A stretch of 9,600 bases of DNA from Alphaproteobacteria bacterium (GTDB lineage: Bacteria; Pseudomonadota; Alphaproteobacteria; Rickettsiales; VGDC01), in NCBI GenBank assembly GCA_016869895.1, contig VGDC01000047.1, forward strand, positions 1 to 9,600. Reading direction: 5' to 3'. The notes under the pieces are model-generated. The model was not told where the DNA came from. It saw nothing but the letters and a program-made list of their open reading frames with translations, and did no database searches. The first letter of the stretch is position 1. Every line of letters starts with the position of its first letter. Position numbers and translations under genes: made by a program. Below, one piece after another: positions 1 through 7,039 of this stretch.

Positions 1-721
1 CGATGGCTTGACTGGCGTTTTTCGCGTGCAGGGTCGCCAGCACGAGGTGACCCGTCTCAGAGAAGTTGATGGCGTGTTCCATGGTCTCGCGGTCGCGCAC
101 CTCGCCGATGAGCACCACGTCAGGCGATTGACGGAGGGCGTTCTTCAGCGCGAGGCCGTAGGAATAGGTGTCGATGCCCACATCGCGCTGGGAGATGATG
201 CATCCCTGATGCTGGTGCACGAATTCGATGGGGTCTTCAATGGTGATGATATGCCCGGAACCGTAGGTGTTGCGGTAGCCTATCATGGCGGCGAGCGAGG
301 TGGATTTACCCGAACCGGTCGGCCCGACCACGAGGATGAGGCCGCGCTTCTCCATCACCAGTTGTGCATAGGTCGGCGGCAGGTTCAGCGATTCGATGCT
401 GGGAATCTTGGTTTGGATGCGACGCACTACGATGGCGGTGGTCTGCTGCTGCTTGAAGGCGTTGATGCGGAAGCGCGCTTCGTTCCCCCAATGGATGGCG
501 GTGTTCAGCTCCAGTGTAGAGCGGAATTCATCGACTTTATCCTCGCCGACCATCTCCTCCAGCATTGCATCGATGTCCGACTGCGAAAGAAGCATATCGC
601 CCAAGGGCTGGATATTATCGTTGATGCGCAGGCACGGCGGGCAGTTATAGGTCAGGTAGATATCCGATGCCCCTTGGTCGATGGAGGCCTGAAACAGAGC
701 ATCGATTTTCTTATAATCCAC
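1..721 (-). CDS. pilU: PilU, type IV pilus retraction ATPase paralogue (C-terminus outside window)
   Basis: Cytoplasmic secretion-type AAA+ ATPase that assists PilT in pulling type IV pilin subunits back into the inner membrane. The first 240 residues are present and the rest lies beyond base 1. Visible motifs are Walker A GPTGSGKS at residues 133-140, the Asp box TIEDPIEFVH at 160-169, Walker B DVVLIGEVRD at 201-210 with catalytic Glu207, and the His box ETGHLVLATLH ending at His232. The run GYRNTYGSGH, the HQHQGC motif and RDRETMEHAI are PilU-type rather than PilT-type signatures, recalled from the family. The GTG at 719-721 is chosen as start because AGAGG lies 7 nt upstream, the next codons read DYKKIDALF as expected for a PilU N-terminus, and a stop follows pilT just before it. 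It sits 15 nt after the pilT stop and is almost certainly co-transcribed with it. Confidence in the family is high. Whether the gene is complete cannot be judged here. Confidence 0.93.
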   Translation of the reverse strand, partial: MDYKKIDALFQASIDQGASDIYLTYNCPPCLRINDNIQPLGDMLLSQSDIDAMLEEMVGEDKVDEFRSTLELNTAIHWGNEARFRINAFKQQQTTAIVVRRIQTKIPSIESLNLPPTYAQLVMEKRGLILVVGPTGSGKSTSLAAMIGYRNTYGSGHIITIEDPIEFVHQHQGCIISQRDVGIDTYSYGLALKNALRQSPDVVLIGEVRDRETMEHAINFSETGHLVLATLHAKNASQAI

Positions 722-728
722 AGAGCAC

Positions 729-733
729 CTCTT
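729..733 (-). promoter_or_regulatory. Ribosome binding site supporting the pilU GTG start
   Basis: On the minus strand AGAGG lies 7 nt before the GTG at 719-721, inside the short gap after the pilT stop codon. No in-frame ATG gives a comparable N-terminus, so this site decides the start of pilU. Confidence 0.7.
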
Positions 734-736
734 GGG

Positions 737-1906
737 TTAGAAACCGGATCCACCACCGCCTTGCGGACGCATGGGTGACGTGTTTATCGGACGCTGCGGC
801 AGCGGCTGATGCTGGTTCGGACGTGCATTCTGCCCGCCGGATGCGGGGCTGGAGTGGCCGTCGTCCTCGTCATCGCCTTCAGCACTGTGGATGGCGGCTT
901 TCGCATCTTCACGGGTGACGATGCCTTGCTCCGCCAGTTTATATACGCATTCTTTCATGGTGTTCATGCCGTGACGGCTGCCGATCTGCAGGAGTGAATT
1001 AATCTGTGGGGTTTTCGCCTCGCGGATGAGGTTGCGGATTGCGGGGGTGGCGATGAGAATCTCATGCGCCGCCACACGGCCAGAGCCATCGGCTTTTTTC
1101 AGGAGGTTCTGGGTGATGACGGCCTGAAGCGATTCGGAAAGCATCGCGCGGATCATCTCTTGGTTATCGGCGGGGAACACGTCGATGACACGGTCGATGG
1201 TTTTGGGTGCGGAGTTGGTGTGCAGCGTGCCCATGACCAAGTGCCCCGTCTCTGCGGCGGTGATGGCGAGCTGGACGGTCTCAAGGTCGCGCATCTCGCC
1301 CACCAGAATCACGTCCGGGTCTTCGCGGAGTGCGCTTTTCAGCGCACGGGCGAAGCTTTTCGTGCTAGAGCCGACCTCGCGCTGGTTCACCAGCGAGCGT
1401 TTCGACTGATGCACGAATTCCACCGGGTCTTCGACCGTCAGGATGTGGCGGGATTGCTCAGAGTTGATGAGATCGACCATCGCCGCCAGCGTCGTGGATT
1501 TGCCCGAACCCGTCGGGCCTGTCACGAGGATGAGGCCTTTGTGCAGCTTGGTCAGGCGTTTCAGCACTTCCGGTGCGCCGAGCTGGTCAAGGCTTTTGAT
1601 TTGGGTGGGGATGTCACGGAAAACAGCGGCAGGGCCGTTGATGGTGTTGAAGGCGTTCACACGGAAGCGCATGGTCGTCGAGAAGGAGATGGAGAAGTCG
1701 AGTTCCAAATCGCGCTCGTAATCGGCGCGTTGCGCTTCGGTCATGATGGAGTAGATGAGGTGTTTGATCTCATCGCCGGAGAGCGGAGGCAGCTTCATGG
1801 GGATGACATCGCCATGCACGCGGATGAGCGGCGGGGAATTGGCGGTCAGGTGCAGGTCGGAGGCATGGTTCTTTTGCGTGAAGAGGAGAAGTTCGGTGAT
1901 TTCCAT
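737..1906 (-). CDS. pilT: PilT, type IV pilus twitching motility/retraction ATPase
   Basis: Hexameric cytoplasmic ATPase that powers pilus depolymerisation, and so twitching, surface sensing and often DNA uptake. The 389 residues show the full PilT layout: an N-terminal PAS-like domain (about 1-110) beginning MEITELL with ASDLHL; Walker A GPTGSGKST at 130-138 (Lys136); Asp box LTVEDPVEF around 156-164; Walker B DVILVGEMRD with Glu204; a His box with His222 and His229; and the PilT hallmark AIRNLIRE at 289-296. As I recall, Lys136, Glu204 and His229 have the same numbers in Pseudomonas aeruginosa PilT, which supports this start. So does GAGAGGG 5 nt upstream of the ATG. The family is usually about 345 aa. 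Here roughly 45 extra residues (343-389) form an acidic then Pro/Gln/Gly-rich low-complexity tail. It lies 26 nt after the TPR gene and 15 nt before pilU. Confidence 0.97.
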   Translation of the reverse strand: MEITELLLFTQKNHASDLHLTANSPPLIRVHGDVIPMKLPPLSGDEIKHLIYSIMTEAQRADYERDLELDFSISFSTTMRFRVNAFNTINGPAAVFRDIPTQIKSLDQLGAPEVLKRLTKLHKGLILVTGPTGSGKSTTLAAMVDLINSEQSRHILTVEDPVEFVHQSKRSLVNQREVGSSTKSFARALKSALREDPDVILVGEMRDLETVQLAITAAETGHLVMGTLHTNSAPKTIDRVIDVFPADNQEMIRAMLSESLQAVITQNLLKKADGSGRVAAHEILIATPAIRNLIREAKTPQINSLLQIGSRHGMNTMKECVYKLAEQGIVTREDAKAAIHSAEGDDEDDGHSSPASGGQNARPNQHQPLPQRPINTSPMRPQGGGGSGF

Positions 1907-1932
1907 GATGGCCCTCTCTGGCTGTCTATGCC

Positions 1933-3717
1933 TTACGGTTGTTTCTGGCTGAGGAAGATGATGCGGTTGCGGATGGTCTCCGGATCACCGGGGATGGGCT
2001 GCCCTGCGTTGCTCGCGTTGATGAGCTGCACATAAAGGTCGCTTGCCGCCTGACCTTGGCCGAGTTTATCCAGCGCGATGGCGAGGTTATATTTATAGGC
2101 GTTGTTCTCAGGCGAAAGGTTCAGTGCGCGCGCCAGCTTTTCCGCGGCCTTCGCGTAATTCCCCTGCTTGCTGAAGATGATGCCCAGCTGTGCAGGAATC
2201 GGGCTGAAATCGGGGCTTTCCTTCTCCATGCGCTCGAGTTCGGCGATGGCCTCTTCGGGCGCTTCTTCGCTGATGAGCGCCATGAAGTTGTTCAGGCCTT
2301 CCAGATGGGTGGGATTGTAGGAGAGGAGTTTCGCGTAAGTATCGCGCGCCTCTTCGTTGCGTCCCAGTTTCTGGTAAGTCGTGCCAAGACCGAACATGGC
2401 GTTCTCGTTGCGCGGTTCGACGCTCAGGGCTTCTTCATAATACCCTGCGGCGATCTGATAGCGTCCGGCGATGAGGTTCTCATAGCCCTGATCAAGATAC
2501 TGGTTCACGTTCGGATTCGTCTTCCGCACCTCGATCTTCATGCCCATTTCTTCATGGGCGCGCACGTCGAAGGTGGGGATGTTACCTGCGCTGGGGTCTT
2601 CACGTTTGATGATGACGGGTTTGGGGCTGCGCGCGATGACTTCCTTCTTCGGAGCAACGCCTTTCGGGGTCTGCTCTAGGATGAAGCGGGATTTCTCGGA
2701 CAGTTCGGGCGCGGGAGCAGCCACCACTTCCTGCACGGGCGCAGCGATGATGGGCTGGGTCTCTTCATCGACCGTCTGCGGAATCAGCACGGGTGCAGGG
2801 GCTGGTGCTTCGGCTGAGGGGACTTCCGCGAATTCCACCGGAGCGGCAACAGGCTCAGACAGCGGCACAGGTGCGGGGGACACGACAGGAGCTATTGGAG
2901 CGGGTTCAGGCTCGGCAACCACCACAGGGGGCGTTTCGGCGATATTCTTGCTCTGCCATGGTAAAGGTGCGTCGTTTTCCTCGGCAAGCGGAATAATCGG
3001 TTCTGGGCGTTGCGGTGCTGCGACCACTACGGGTGCGGTCGGCACGGGTGCCACAGGCTGCGGCGCAGGGATACGCTCAGGCAGCGGTTTTTCGGTTGGC
3101 GTGGGCACGATGGCTGGTGCAGTGGCGACCGGAGCGATGACCACTGGAGCGGAAACCACCGCAGGAGGCGCGATAAGAGCAGGTTTCGCCACGGGCGCGG
3201 ATGCCGTCAGCGGTGCGCTGCGCTTGGCAAAGGGCATGGGTTCAGGTTGCACGGGGATAGTCGTGACGGTAGCCTGAACGCCTTCATCCATAGGCGATTC
3301 GATGATGACCGGCGGAATGACCTTCACCACGCCGCCCCTCTGGATGGCACTGCCGCTGCTTACGGTGCGGGTCGTGGGATAGGACGGCAGCATGGTGCCT
3401 GTGGTGCGGCGCACGGGCGCGGCGGTCGCTGGCAAGGAAATCGACGGCAGCTCATCGGGGCGTTTCAACAGCTTCGGCGAGGGCAGGGCATCACTGCCGG
3501 ATGCAGGGCGCGTGCCGGGGATGACATATTGCCCGCGAGGAGTCGCCATGCCGGAAACGGGAGCCTGCAAAGGTGCGTTGTAGAGTTCCGAGGTGTTCTG
3601 TGCCGATGCAGCGACAGGCAGGCAGAGCGCTGTGCCGATGAGGAGGGCGGACAGCAGATGTTTGCCCCGGATGCGTGGTGCGGGGAAAGCAGGGCAGGAA
3701 AGGTCGGAGTTCCGCAT
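1933..3717 (-). CDS. Secreted proline-rich TPR protein, first gene of the pilT-pilU operon
   Basis: Predicted exported protein of 594 aa. Residues 1-39 form a Sec signal peptide: a basic region ending RIRGKH, a hydrophobic core LLSALLIGTALCLPVA, and ASA-Q as a likely signal peptidase I site at 39/40. Residues about 155-340 are an extended Pro/Ala/Val-rich linker with many APV and PVV runs, suited to spanning the periplasm. Residues about 405-570 hold four to five TPR units, for example GYENLIAGRYQIAAGYYEEAL, MFGLGTTYQKLGRNEEA and LGIIFSKQGNYAKAAEKLARAL. The Met at 3717 is preferred over an in-frame upstream Met at 3912 because it places the signal peptide at the N-terminus, although no clear Shine-Dalgarno precedes it. 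The layout of membrane-targeting end, Pro-rich linker and TPR resembles MshN-like pilus biogenesis proteins. PilF/PilW pilotins are another TPR option, but no lipobox is seen. A pilus assembly or regulatory role is inferred from the operon, not shown. Confidence 0.85.
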   Translation of the reverse strand: MRNSDLSCPAFPAPRIRGKHLLSALLIGTALCLPVAASAQNTSELYNAPLQAPVSGMATPRGQYVIPGTRPASGSDALPSPKLLKRPDELPSISLPATAAPVRRTTGTMLPSYPTTRTVSSGSAIQRGGVVKVIPPVIIESPMDEGVQATVTTIPVQPEPMPFAKRSAPLTASAPVAKPALIAPPAVVSAPVVIAPVATAPAIVPTPTEKPLPERIPAPQPVAPVPTAPVVVAAPQRPEPIIPLAEENDAPLPWQSKNIAETPPVVVAEPEPAPIAPVVSPAPVPLSEPVAAPVEFAEVPSAEAPAPAPVLIPQTVDEETQPIIAAPVQEVVAAPAPELSEKSRFILEQTPKGVAPKKEVIARSPKPVIIKREDPSAGNIPTFDVRAHEEMGMKIEVRKTNPNVNQYLDQGYENLIAGRYQIAAGYYEEALSVEPRNENAMFGLGTTYQKLGRNEEARDTYAKLLSYNPTHLEGLNNFMALISEEAPEEAIAELERMEKESPDFSPIPAQLGIIFSKQGNYAKAAEKLARALNLSPENNAYKYNLAIALDKLGQGQAASDLYVQLINASNAGQPIPGDPETIRNRIIFLSQKQP

Positions 3718-3771
3718 GAGGCTTAGGTACCGGTGGTGTTCTGGCTGCGTGAAAGTATTTTCTTGGGGGTT

Positions 3772-3800
3772 ATTCTTATAGAAAAACAGCCTGATTGCAA
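3772..3800 (-). promoter_or_regulatory. Candidate sigma70-type promoter for the TPR-pilT-pilU operon
   Basis: Read on the minus strand, a -35-like TTGCAA (3795-3800) is followed after 17 bp by a -10-like AAGAAT (3772-3777). Each matches four of six consensus positions. It lies about 55 bp upstream of the chosen start of the TPR gene in an AT-richer stretch. This is a match by eye only. TTGCAA is self-complementary, so its orientation is not decided by the -35 alone. Confidence 0.3.
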
Positions 3801-3804
3801 AGCA

Positions 3805-3841
3805 TTTTGCGGCAAAAGGCGTAACTATCCCGCAAAAGGTG
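3805..3841. repeat. Paired 12-bp direct repeats with an overlapping inverted repeat in the divergent intergenic region
   Basis: CGGCAAAAGGCG (3810-3821) and CCGCAAAAGGTG (3830-3841) agree at ten of twelve positions, share the core GCAAAAGG, and start exactly 20 bp apart, about two helical turns. Overlapping them, TTTTGCGG (3805-3812) and CCGCAAAA (3830-3837) form a perfect 8-bp inverted repeat with a 17-nt spacer. The block lies just upstream of the candidate leftward promoter, where an activator would bind. A related CGGCAAAAAGCCG occurs at 3937-3949, just before the peptidase gene. The regulatory meaning is inferred. Confidence 0.45.
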
Positions 3842-3970
3842 GGCTGTGCCGCATTTGCCTTGAGAAAACCGCCGTTCTTCGCTTTTGGCATGGTCGTTGC
3901 AAGTATTCCCACGACAGTACATTGCGTTTAAGCGTCCGGCAAAAAGCCGCAGCAGAACGGAAAAAGGCTT

Positions 3971-5164
3971 ATGTTATTGGTGTTGAACAGGAAAGTAGCG
4001 AAGGACGTGGCGATAAGCTGCGTCATCGTCATCGTCGCGCTTTTGGCATCTTCTGCCCATGCGGCGACGGAGGGGCGGAAATTTGTGCCGCTGGTGCGTT
4101 CCGATAAGATGTTGCCGCTTTCCAAAGGCATCGCCTTATCCGACAGGAAATCCGCCGAACCGCGCACGTTCATTCCTTTAAGCAGTGCCCGTAGCGGTGG
4201 TTCGAGCAAAATGATGGCGCTGAACGGCGGCAGCGGCGCGAAATCCAACTTCATCGCCTTGCGCGAAACCCCGCGCAGCGAAAAACCCAAAGTGTCCGAC
4301 GAAGTGAAACTGGCAATGCTGCTGGGGCCGGAAAAAGGCTTCGATAAGGAAGGCAAGCCGAAGACCGTCGATAACCGTGAGATGATCGCCGTCGCGCTGG
4401 CACCTGTGATGGATCAGCGCGCGCAGAAACAGCTCATCACCAAGGAGCCCGTGGCAGGACAAGCCGCGCCGCTCATCGCCGATTCGCTACTGCGCGAGGT
4501 GGACGAGAAAGTGCTGGCTAATCTGCCAGCGGCGGTGCCCGTTACGCTACATGCTGCCCTTCCGCAGACCGTGCCGCAGCTGGAGAACGCCGCGGATGGC
4601 GAATACGAATCCAACGACCTGACGGAAGAGGATTTGGGCACGGATTTGGATATGCCCGATGCCGCGCTGCTCGGCGTGAAGGAAGAGGACGCTCTGGACA
4701 AAGAGCTGGTGAAAGCTGCCAAAGCCAAATCGAAAGGTTTTGTCTGGCCGGTCGCTGGGGATGATTACACCCGCATCAGTTCCGCCTTCGGCATCCGCCG
4801 CCATCCGGTCACAGGCAAGCAGGGCTTCCACGCAGGTATCGATATTCCCGCGCCCATCGGCACGCCTGTTCTGGCTGCGCTGGATGGTGAAGTGACGGGT
4901 GTCGGCACCCATAAGAACCTTGGCCGCTTCGTGAAGATCACCCATGCGGATGGCACCTATGCGCTGTATGGTCACCTCAGCAAACAAAGCGTGAAGATGG
5001 GCATGAAGGTCGCTTCCGGTCGCCGTATCGGCACGGTGGGCAGCACGGGGCGCAGCACCGGGCCGCACCTTGATTTCTCCATCCGCAAAGAGGGCAAGCC
5101 CATCAACCCCATGCCACTGCTGGCCGATGCGCTGAAAGAGAAGAAACTCGCGCTGGCGGATTGA
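3971..5164 (+). CDS. Exported M23/LytM-domain peptidoglycan hydrolase-like protein
   Basis: Predicted periplasmic or envelope-anchored protein of 397 aa related to zinc endopeptidases that cut peptidoglycan cross-bridges. Residues 8-32 form a signal peptide or anchor: RKVAKD, a hydrophobic stretch, then SSAHA-A as a likely cleavage site. Residues 37-97 contain short repeats of the F-[VI]-[PA]-L and KM-[LM]-[PA]-L kind. Residues about 110-250 are charged linker with no domain I recognise. The M23 domain spans about 257-385 with FGIRRHPVTG, the HxxxD motif HAGID (His287, Asp291), YGHLS (His335) and GPHLD (His366, Asp368). The usual last motif is HxH, so the second His, a zinc ligand in LytM, is Asp here. 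Activity may be altered or lost, as in LytM-type activators. ATG at 3971 has AAAGG only 3 nt upstream; TTG at 3977 and GTG at 3980 are possible alternative starts. The gene is divergent from the pilus operon and lies 32 nt before pyrD. Confidence 0.88.
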   Translation: MLLVLNRKVAKDVAISCVIVIVALLASSAHAATEGRKFVPLVRSDKMLPLSKGIALSDRKSAEPRTFIPLSSARSGGSSKMMALNGGSGAKSNFIALRETPRSEKPKVSDEVKLAMLLGPEKGFDKEGKPKTVDNREMIAVALAPVMDQRAQKQLITKEPVAGQAAPLIADSLLREVDEKVLANLPAAVPVTLHAALPQTVPQLENAADGEYESNDLTEEDLGTDLDMPDAALLGVKEEDALDKELVKAAKAKSKGFVWPVAGDDYTRISSAFGIRRHPVTGKQGFHAGIDIPAPIGTPVLAALDGEVTGVGTHKNLGRFVKITHADGTYALYGHLSKQSVKMGMKVASGRRIGTVGSTGRSTGPHLDFSIRKEGKPINPMPLLADALKEKKLALAD

Positions 5165-5173
5165 CGGATTGCG

Positions 5174-5193
5174 CCTTTTTGTGACACAAAAGG
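5174..5193. promoter_or_regulatory. Small hairpin covering the pyrD ribosome binding site
   Basis: CCTTTT (5174-5179) pairs with AAAAGG (5188-5193) around the loop TGTGACAC. The right arm is the purine-rich sequence that would serve as the pyrD Shine-Dalgarno, 3 nt from the ATG at 5197. No T-tract follows, so an intrinsic terminator is unlikely. RBS masking is an inference, and six mostly A-T pairs would be weak. Confidence 0.35.
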
Positions 5194-5196
5194 GGC

Positions 5197-6270
5197 ATGA
5201 AGATATATCCGTTGCTCAAGCCCCTCCTGTTCAAAATCGACCCTGAAACGGCGCATCGCGCGGCCATCCGCGCCTTGGCGGCGGGTGTCGTGCCGAGCCA
5301 ACCTCATCTGGCGCATGGGCCCTTGAATATCCGTGTTTCGGGGCTGGATTTCCGCCATCCCATCGGCTTAGCTGCTGGGTTCGACAAGAACGCCGAAGCC
5401 GCTGTGCCGCTGTTCGCACAAGGCTTCGCAGCGGTGGAGTGCGGTACGGTCACGCCGCGCCCGCAGATGGGTAATCCCAAACCGCGCATGTTCCGCTTGG
5501 CCGAAGATGAAGCGGTCATCAACCGCCTAGGGTTCAATAATGAAGGGTTGGATGCGCTCCGCCGCCGTCTGCAGACGGCACAAGGGAAACTGGCGCAAGT
5601 GCGCGCCCATGGCGGGGTGTTGGGCATCAACATCGGCAAGAATAAAGACAGTGAAGACGCTGTGGCGGATTATGTCACCATGCTGCAAGGCGTGGCGGAA
5701 TATGCCGATTATGTGACGGTGAATATCTCTTCGCCGAACACCCCCGGCTTGCGGGATATGCAGGCGGGTTCGGCCTTGTCCGAATTGCTCGATGCCGTGT
5801 GCGGCGCGCGGGAAAAACTTCCGCGCCGTGTGCCGCTGTGGCTGAAGGTCGCACCGGATTTGACAGATGAGCAAGTGGCGGCGATGGTCGAGACGCTGTC
5901 GGCCTATCCGCTGGATGCGTTGATTGTAAGTAATACCACCATTTCCCGCTCTGAAACTTTGCGCAGTGCGCATAAAGCCGAGCAGGGAGGTCTTTCCGGT
6001 AAGCCTCTGTTCACGCTTTCCACCGACCGCCTCAAGCTGTTCTATCGCCTAACGGATGGAAAAATTCCGTTGGTTGGCGTGGGCGGTGTGGCTTCGGCGG
6101 AGGATGCTTATGGGAAAATCCGCAGCGGAGCATCCCTCGTGCAGCTTTATTCCGCGCTGGCCTATCAAGGGTTCGGGCTGGTTACGGACATCCGCCGTGG
6201 TCTCGCCAGCGCGCTGGAGCGCGACGGATTCACGAGCATTAGCCAAGCTATCGGTGTGGACGCTTCTTAA
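5197..6270 (+). CDS. pyrD: Dihydroorotate dehydrogenase (quinone), class 2
   Basis: Membrane-associated FMN enzyme that oxidises dihydroorotate to orotate in pyrimidine synthesis and passes electrons to the quinone pool. The 357 residues match the usual class 2 length. The N-terminal helical extension (about 1-40, beginning MKIYPLLKPLLFKIDPETAH) is the membrane/quinone-binding part that separates class 2 from class 1. FMN and substrate motifs follow in order: GLAAGFDKNAE (57-67, Lys64), ECGTVTPRPQ (81-90), NRLGFNNEG (109-117), GINIGKNK (143-150), NISSPNTPGLR (176-186) with Ser179 as the likely catalytic base by analogy with Escherichia coli Ser175, LKVAPDL (216-222), SNTT (245-248), GGLSGKPL (264-271) and VGVGG (293-297). 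It follows the M23 gene by 32 nt and may share its transcript, though the two functions are unrelated. Its stop overlaps the end of the convergent hydrolase gene. Confidence 0.97.
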   Translation: MKIYPLLKPLLFKIDPETAHRAAIRALAAGVVPSQPHLAHGPLNIRVSGLDFRHPIGLAAGFDKNAEAAVPLFAQGFAAVECGTVTPRPQMGNPKPRMFRLAEDEAVINRLGFNNEGLDALRRRLQTAQGKLAQVRAHGGVLGINIGKNKDSEDAVADYVTMLQGVAEYADYVTVNISSPNTPGLRDMQAGSALSELLDAVCGAREKLPRRVPLWLKVAPDLTDEQVAAMVETLSAYPLDALIVSNTTISRSETLRSAHKAEQGGLSGKPLFTLSTDRLKLFYRLTDGKIPLVGVGGVASAEDAYGKIRSGASLVQLYSALAYQGFGLVTDIRRGLASALERDGFTSISQAIGVDAS

Positions 6271-6929
6271 CCCAAGTGGGTTTTCAGAAACTTTCCGGCG
6301 ATTTTGATGCCTTCGGGGTCGATGCCATGGCCGAGGTTCGGACGTGCGTGGAATTCCACATCGACCTTCGCGGCCTGCAAGCCTGCTACCGCCGCTTCCA
6401 TTGCACCGAAGGGCACCACGGGGTCGGCTTCACCATGGATGAGGCAAACGGGAACATTGCTCACCAATTCATCATGCAGCAGTTCAGGGGCGATGAGCGC
6501 ACCGGAGAAGCCGACCACTGCCGCGCAGGGGTTCGGGCGGCGGAGTGCGGTGTAAAGCGCCATCATCGTGCCCTGCGAGAATCCGACCAGCGCGAGGTCG
6601 CTATCGTCCAGCCCTAGCAGCTCCAGCTGGCGGTCGATGAAGCGGTTGAGGATGGGCGCCGCGGAGGCCACACCCGCCAGCATCGCCGGATAGGCGCGGT
6701 CTTGCAGGCTGAACCACTGATAGCCATAAGGCGCCATATCGCAAGGTTCAGGGGCATCCGGCGAAACGAATTGTGCATCCGGCAGCACTTGCGCAAAGAC
6801 GGGCGCAAGGCCGATGAGGTCTTGACCATCCGCCCCAAGGCCATGCAGGAAAACCACGAGTTTCTTGGGCTTTTCGCCGGATTCGGGCAGGAATGCGGGG
6901 CCGGTGAGGGTGGGTTTTTCGTTCGACAT
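6267..6929 (-). CDS. Alpha/beta hydrolase of the phospholipase/carboxylesterase family
   Basis: Serine hydrolase of 220 aa, the normal size for this group of small esterases (Abhydrolase_2 type). It has no signal peptide, so a cytoplasmic location is expected. An oxyanion/entry motif FLHGLGADGQD lies at 27-37. The catalytic triad is visible as Ser118 in GFSQG (116-120), Asp169 in HGEADPVVP, and His201 in LGHGID. The stretch APEPCDMAPYGYQWFSL (59-75) fits the family pattern in which a WF motif shapes the acyl pocket. The ATG at 6929 has AAAGG 8 nt upstream. The substrate cannot be told: family members act on short-chain esters, lysophospholipids or thioesters. The gene runs opposite to pyrD and diverges from the first gene of the membrane-protein pair, so it appears to be a separate transcription unit. 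Confidence 0.93.
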   Translation of the reverse strand: MSNEKPTLTGPAFLPESGEKPKKLVVFLHGLGADGQDLIGLAPVFAQVLPDAQFVSPDAPEPCDMAPYGYQWFSLQDRAYPAMLAGVASAAPILNRFIDRQLELLGLDDSDLALVGFSQGTMMALYTALRRPNPCAAVVGFSGALIAPELLHDELVSNVPVCLIHGEADPVVPFGAMEAAVAGLQAAKVDVEFHARPNLGHGIDPEGIKIAGKFLKTHLG

Positions 6930-7039
6930 GAGGATGACCTTTGGCGGAGAGGTGGGTATTTCACAAAAACTTCATATTCCTATTAAGGGAATTACGGTAT
7001 ATTACAAGCGACGAATGCTAATCAGAGGAAAACTGCGCT
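6930..7039. promoter_or_regulatory. Divergent 110-bp promoter region between the hydrolase and the first paralogue gene
   Basis: This AT-richer gap must hold start signals for both flanking genes. A -10-like TATATT lies at 6998-7003 for the rightward gene, with no convincing -35. A short dyad ATTCC (6976-6980) and GGAAT (6988-6992), 7 nt apart, could be an operator. The in-frame stop TAA at 7019-7021 closes any upstream extension of the rightward gene. These are by-eye matches with weak support. Confidence 0.3.
7024..7029 (+). promoter_or_regulatory. Ribosome binding site supporting a TTG start
   Basis: AGAGGA ends 10 nt before the TTG at 7040. An in-frame stop lies at 7019-7021 and the first in-frame ATG comes only at codon 36. 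The site and the well-formed N-terminus therefore favour TTG. The downstream paralogue has its GGAG at the same 10-nt spacing from its ATG. Confidence 0.6.

Noticed and set aside
8..778. Plus-strand open frame of 256 codons opposite pilU
   Set aside because: The minus strand encodes clear PilU motifs. The plus-strand product is a His/Asp/Gly-rich antisense translation without motifs.
1064..2035. Plus-strand open frame of 323 codons opposite pilT
   Set aside because: PilT on the minus strand is unambiguous, with all ATPase motifs present. This frame is its shadow.
2540..3277. Plus-strand Gly/Ser/Thr/Ala-rich open frame resembling a low-complexity surface protein
   Set aside because: It is the antisense of the Pro/Ala/Val-rich linker of the TPR protein, which explains the biased composition.
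3718..3912. Upstream extension of the TPR protein to an earlier in-frame ATG at 3912
   Set aside because: It would place 65 odd residues before a well-formed signal peptide and run through the likely promoter and repeat region.
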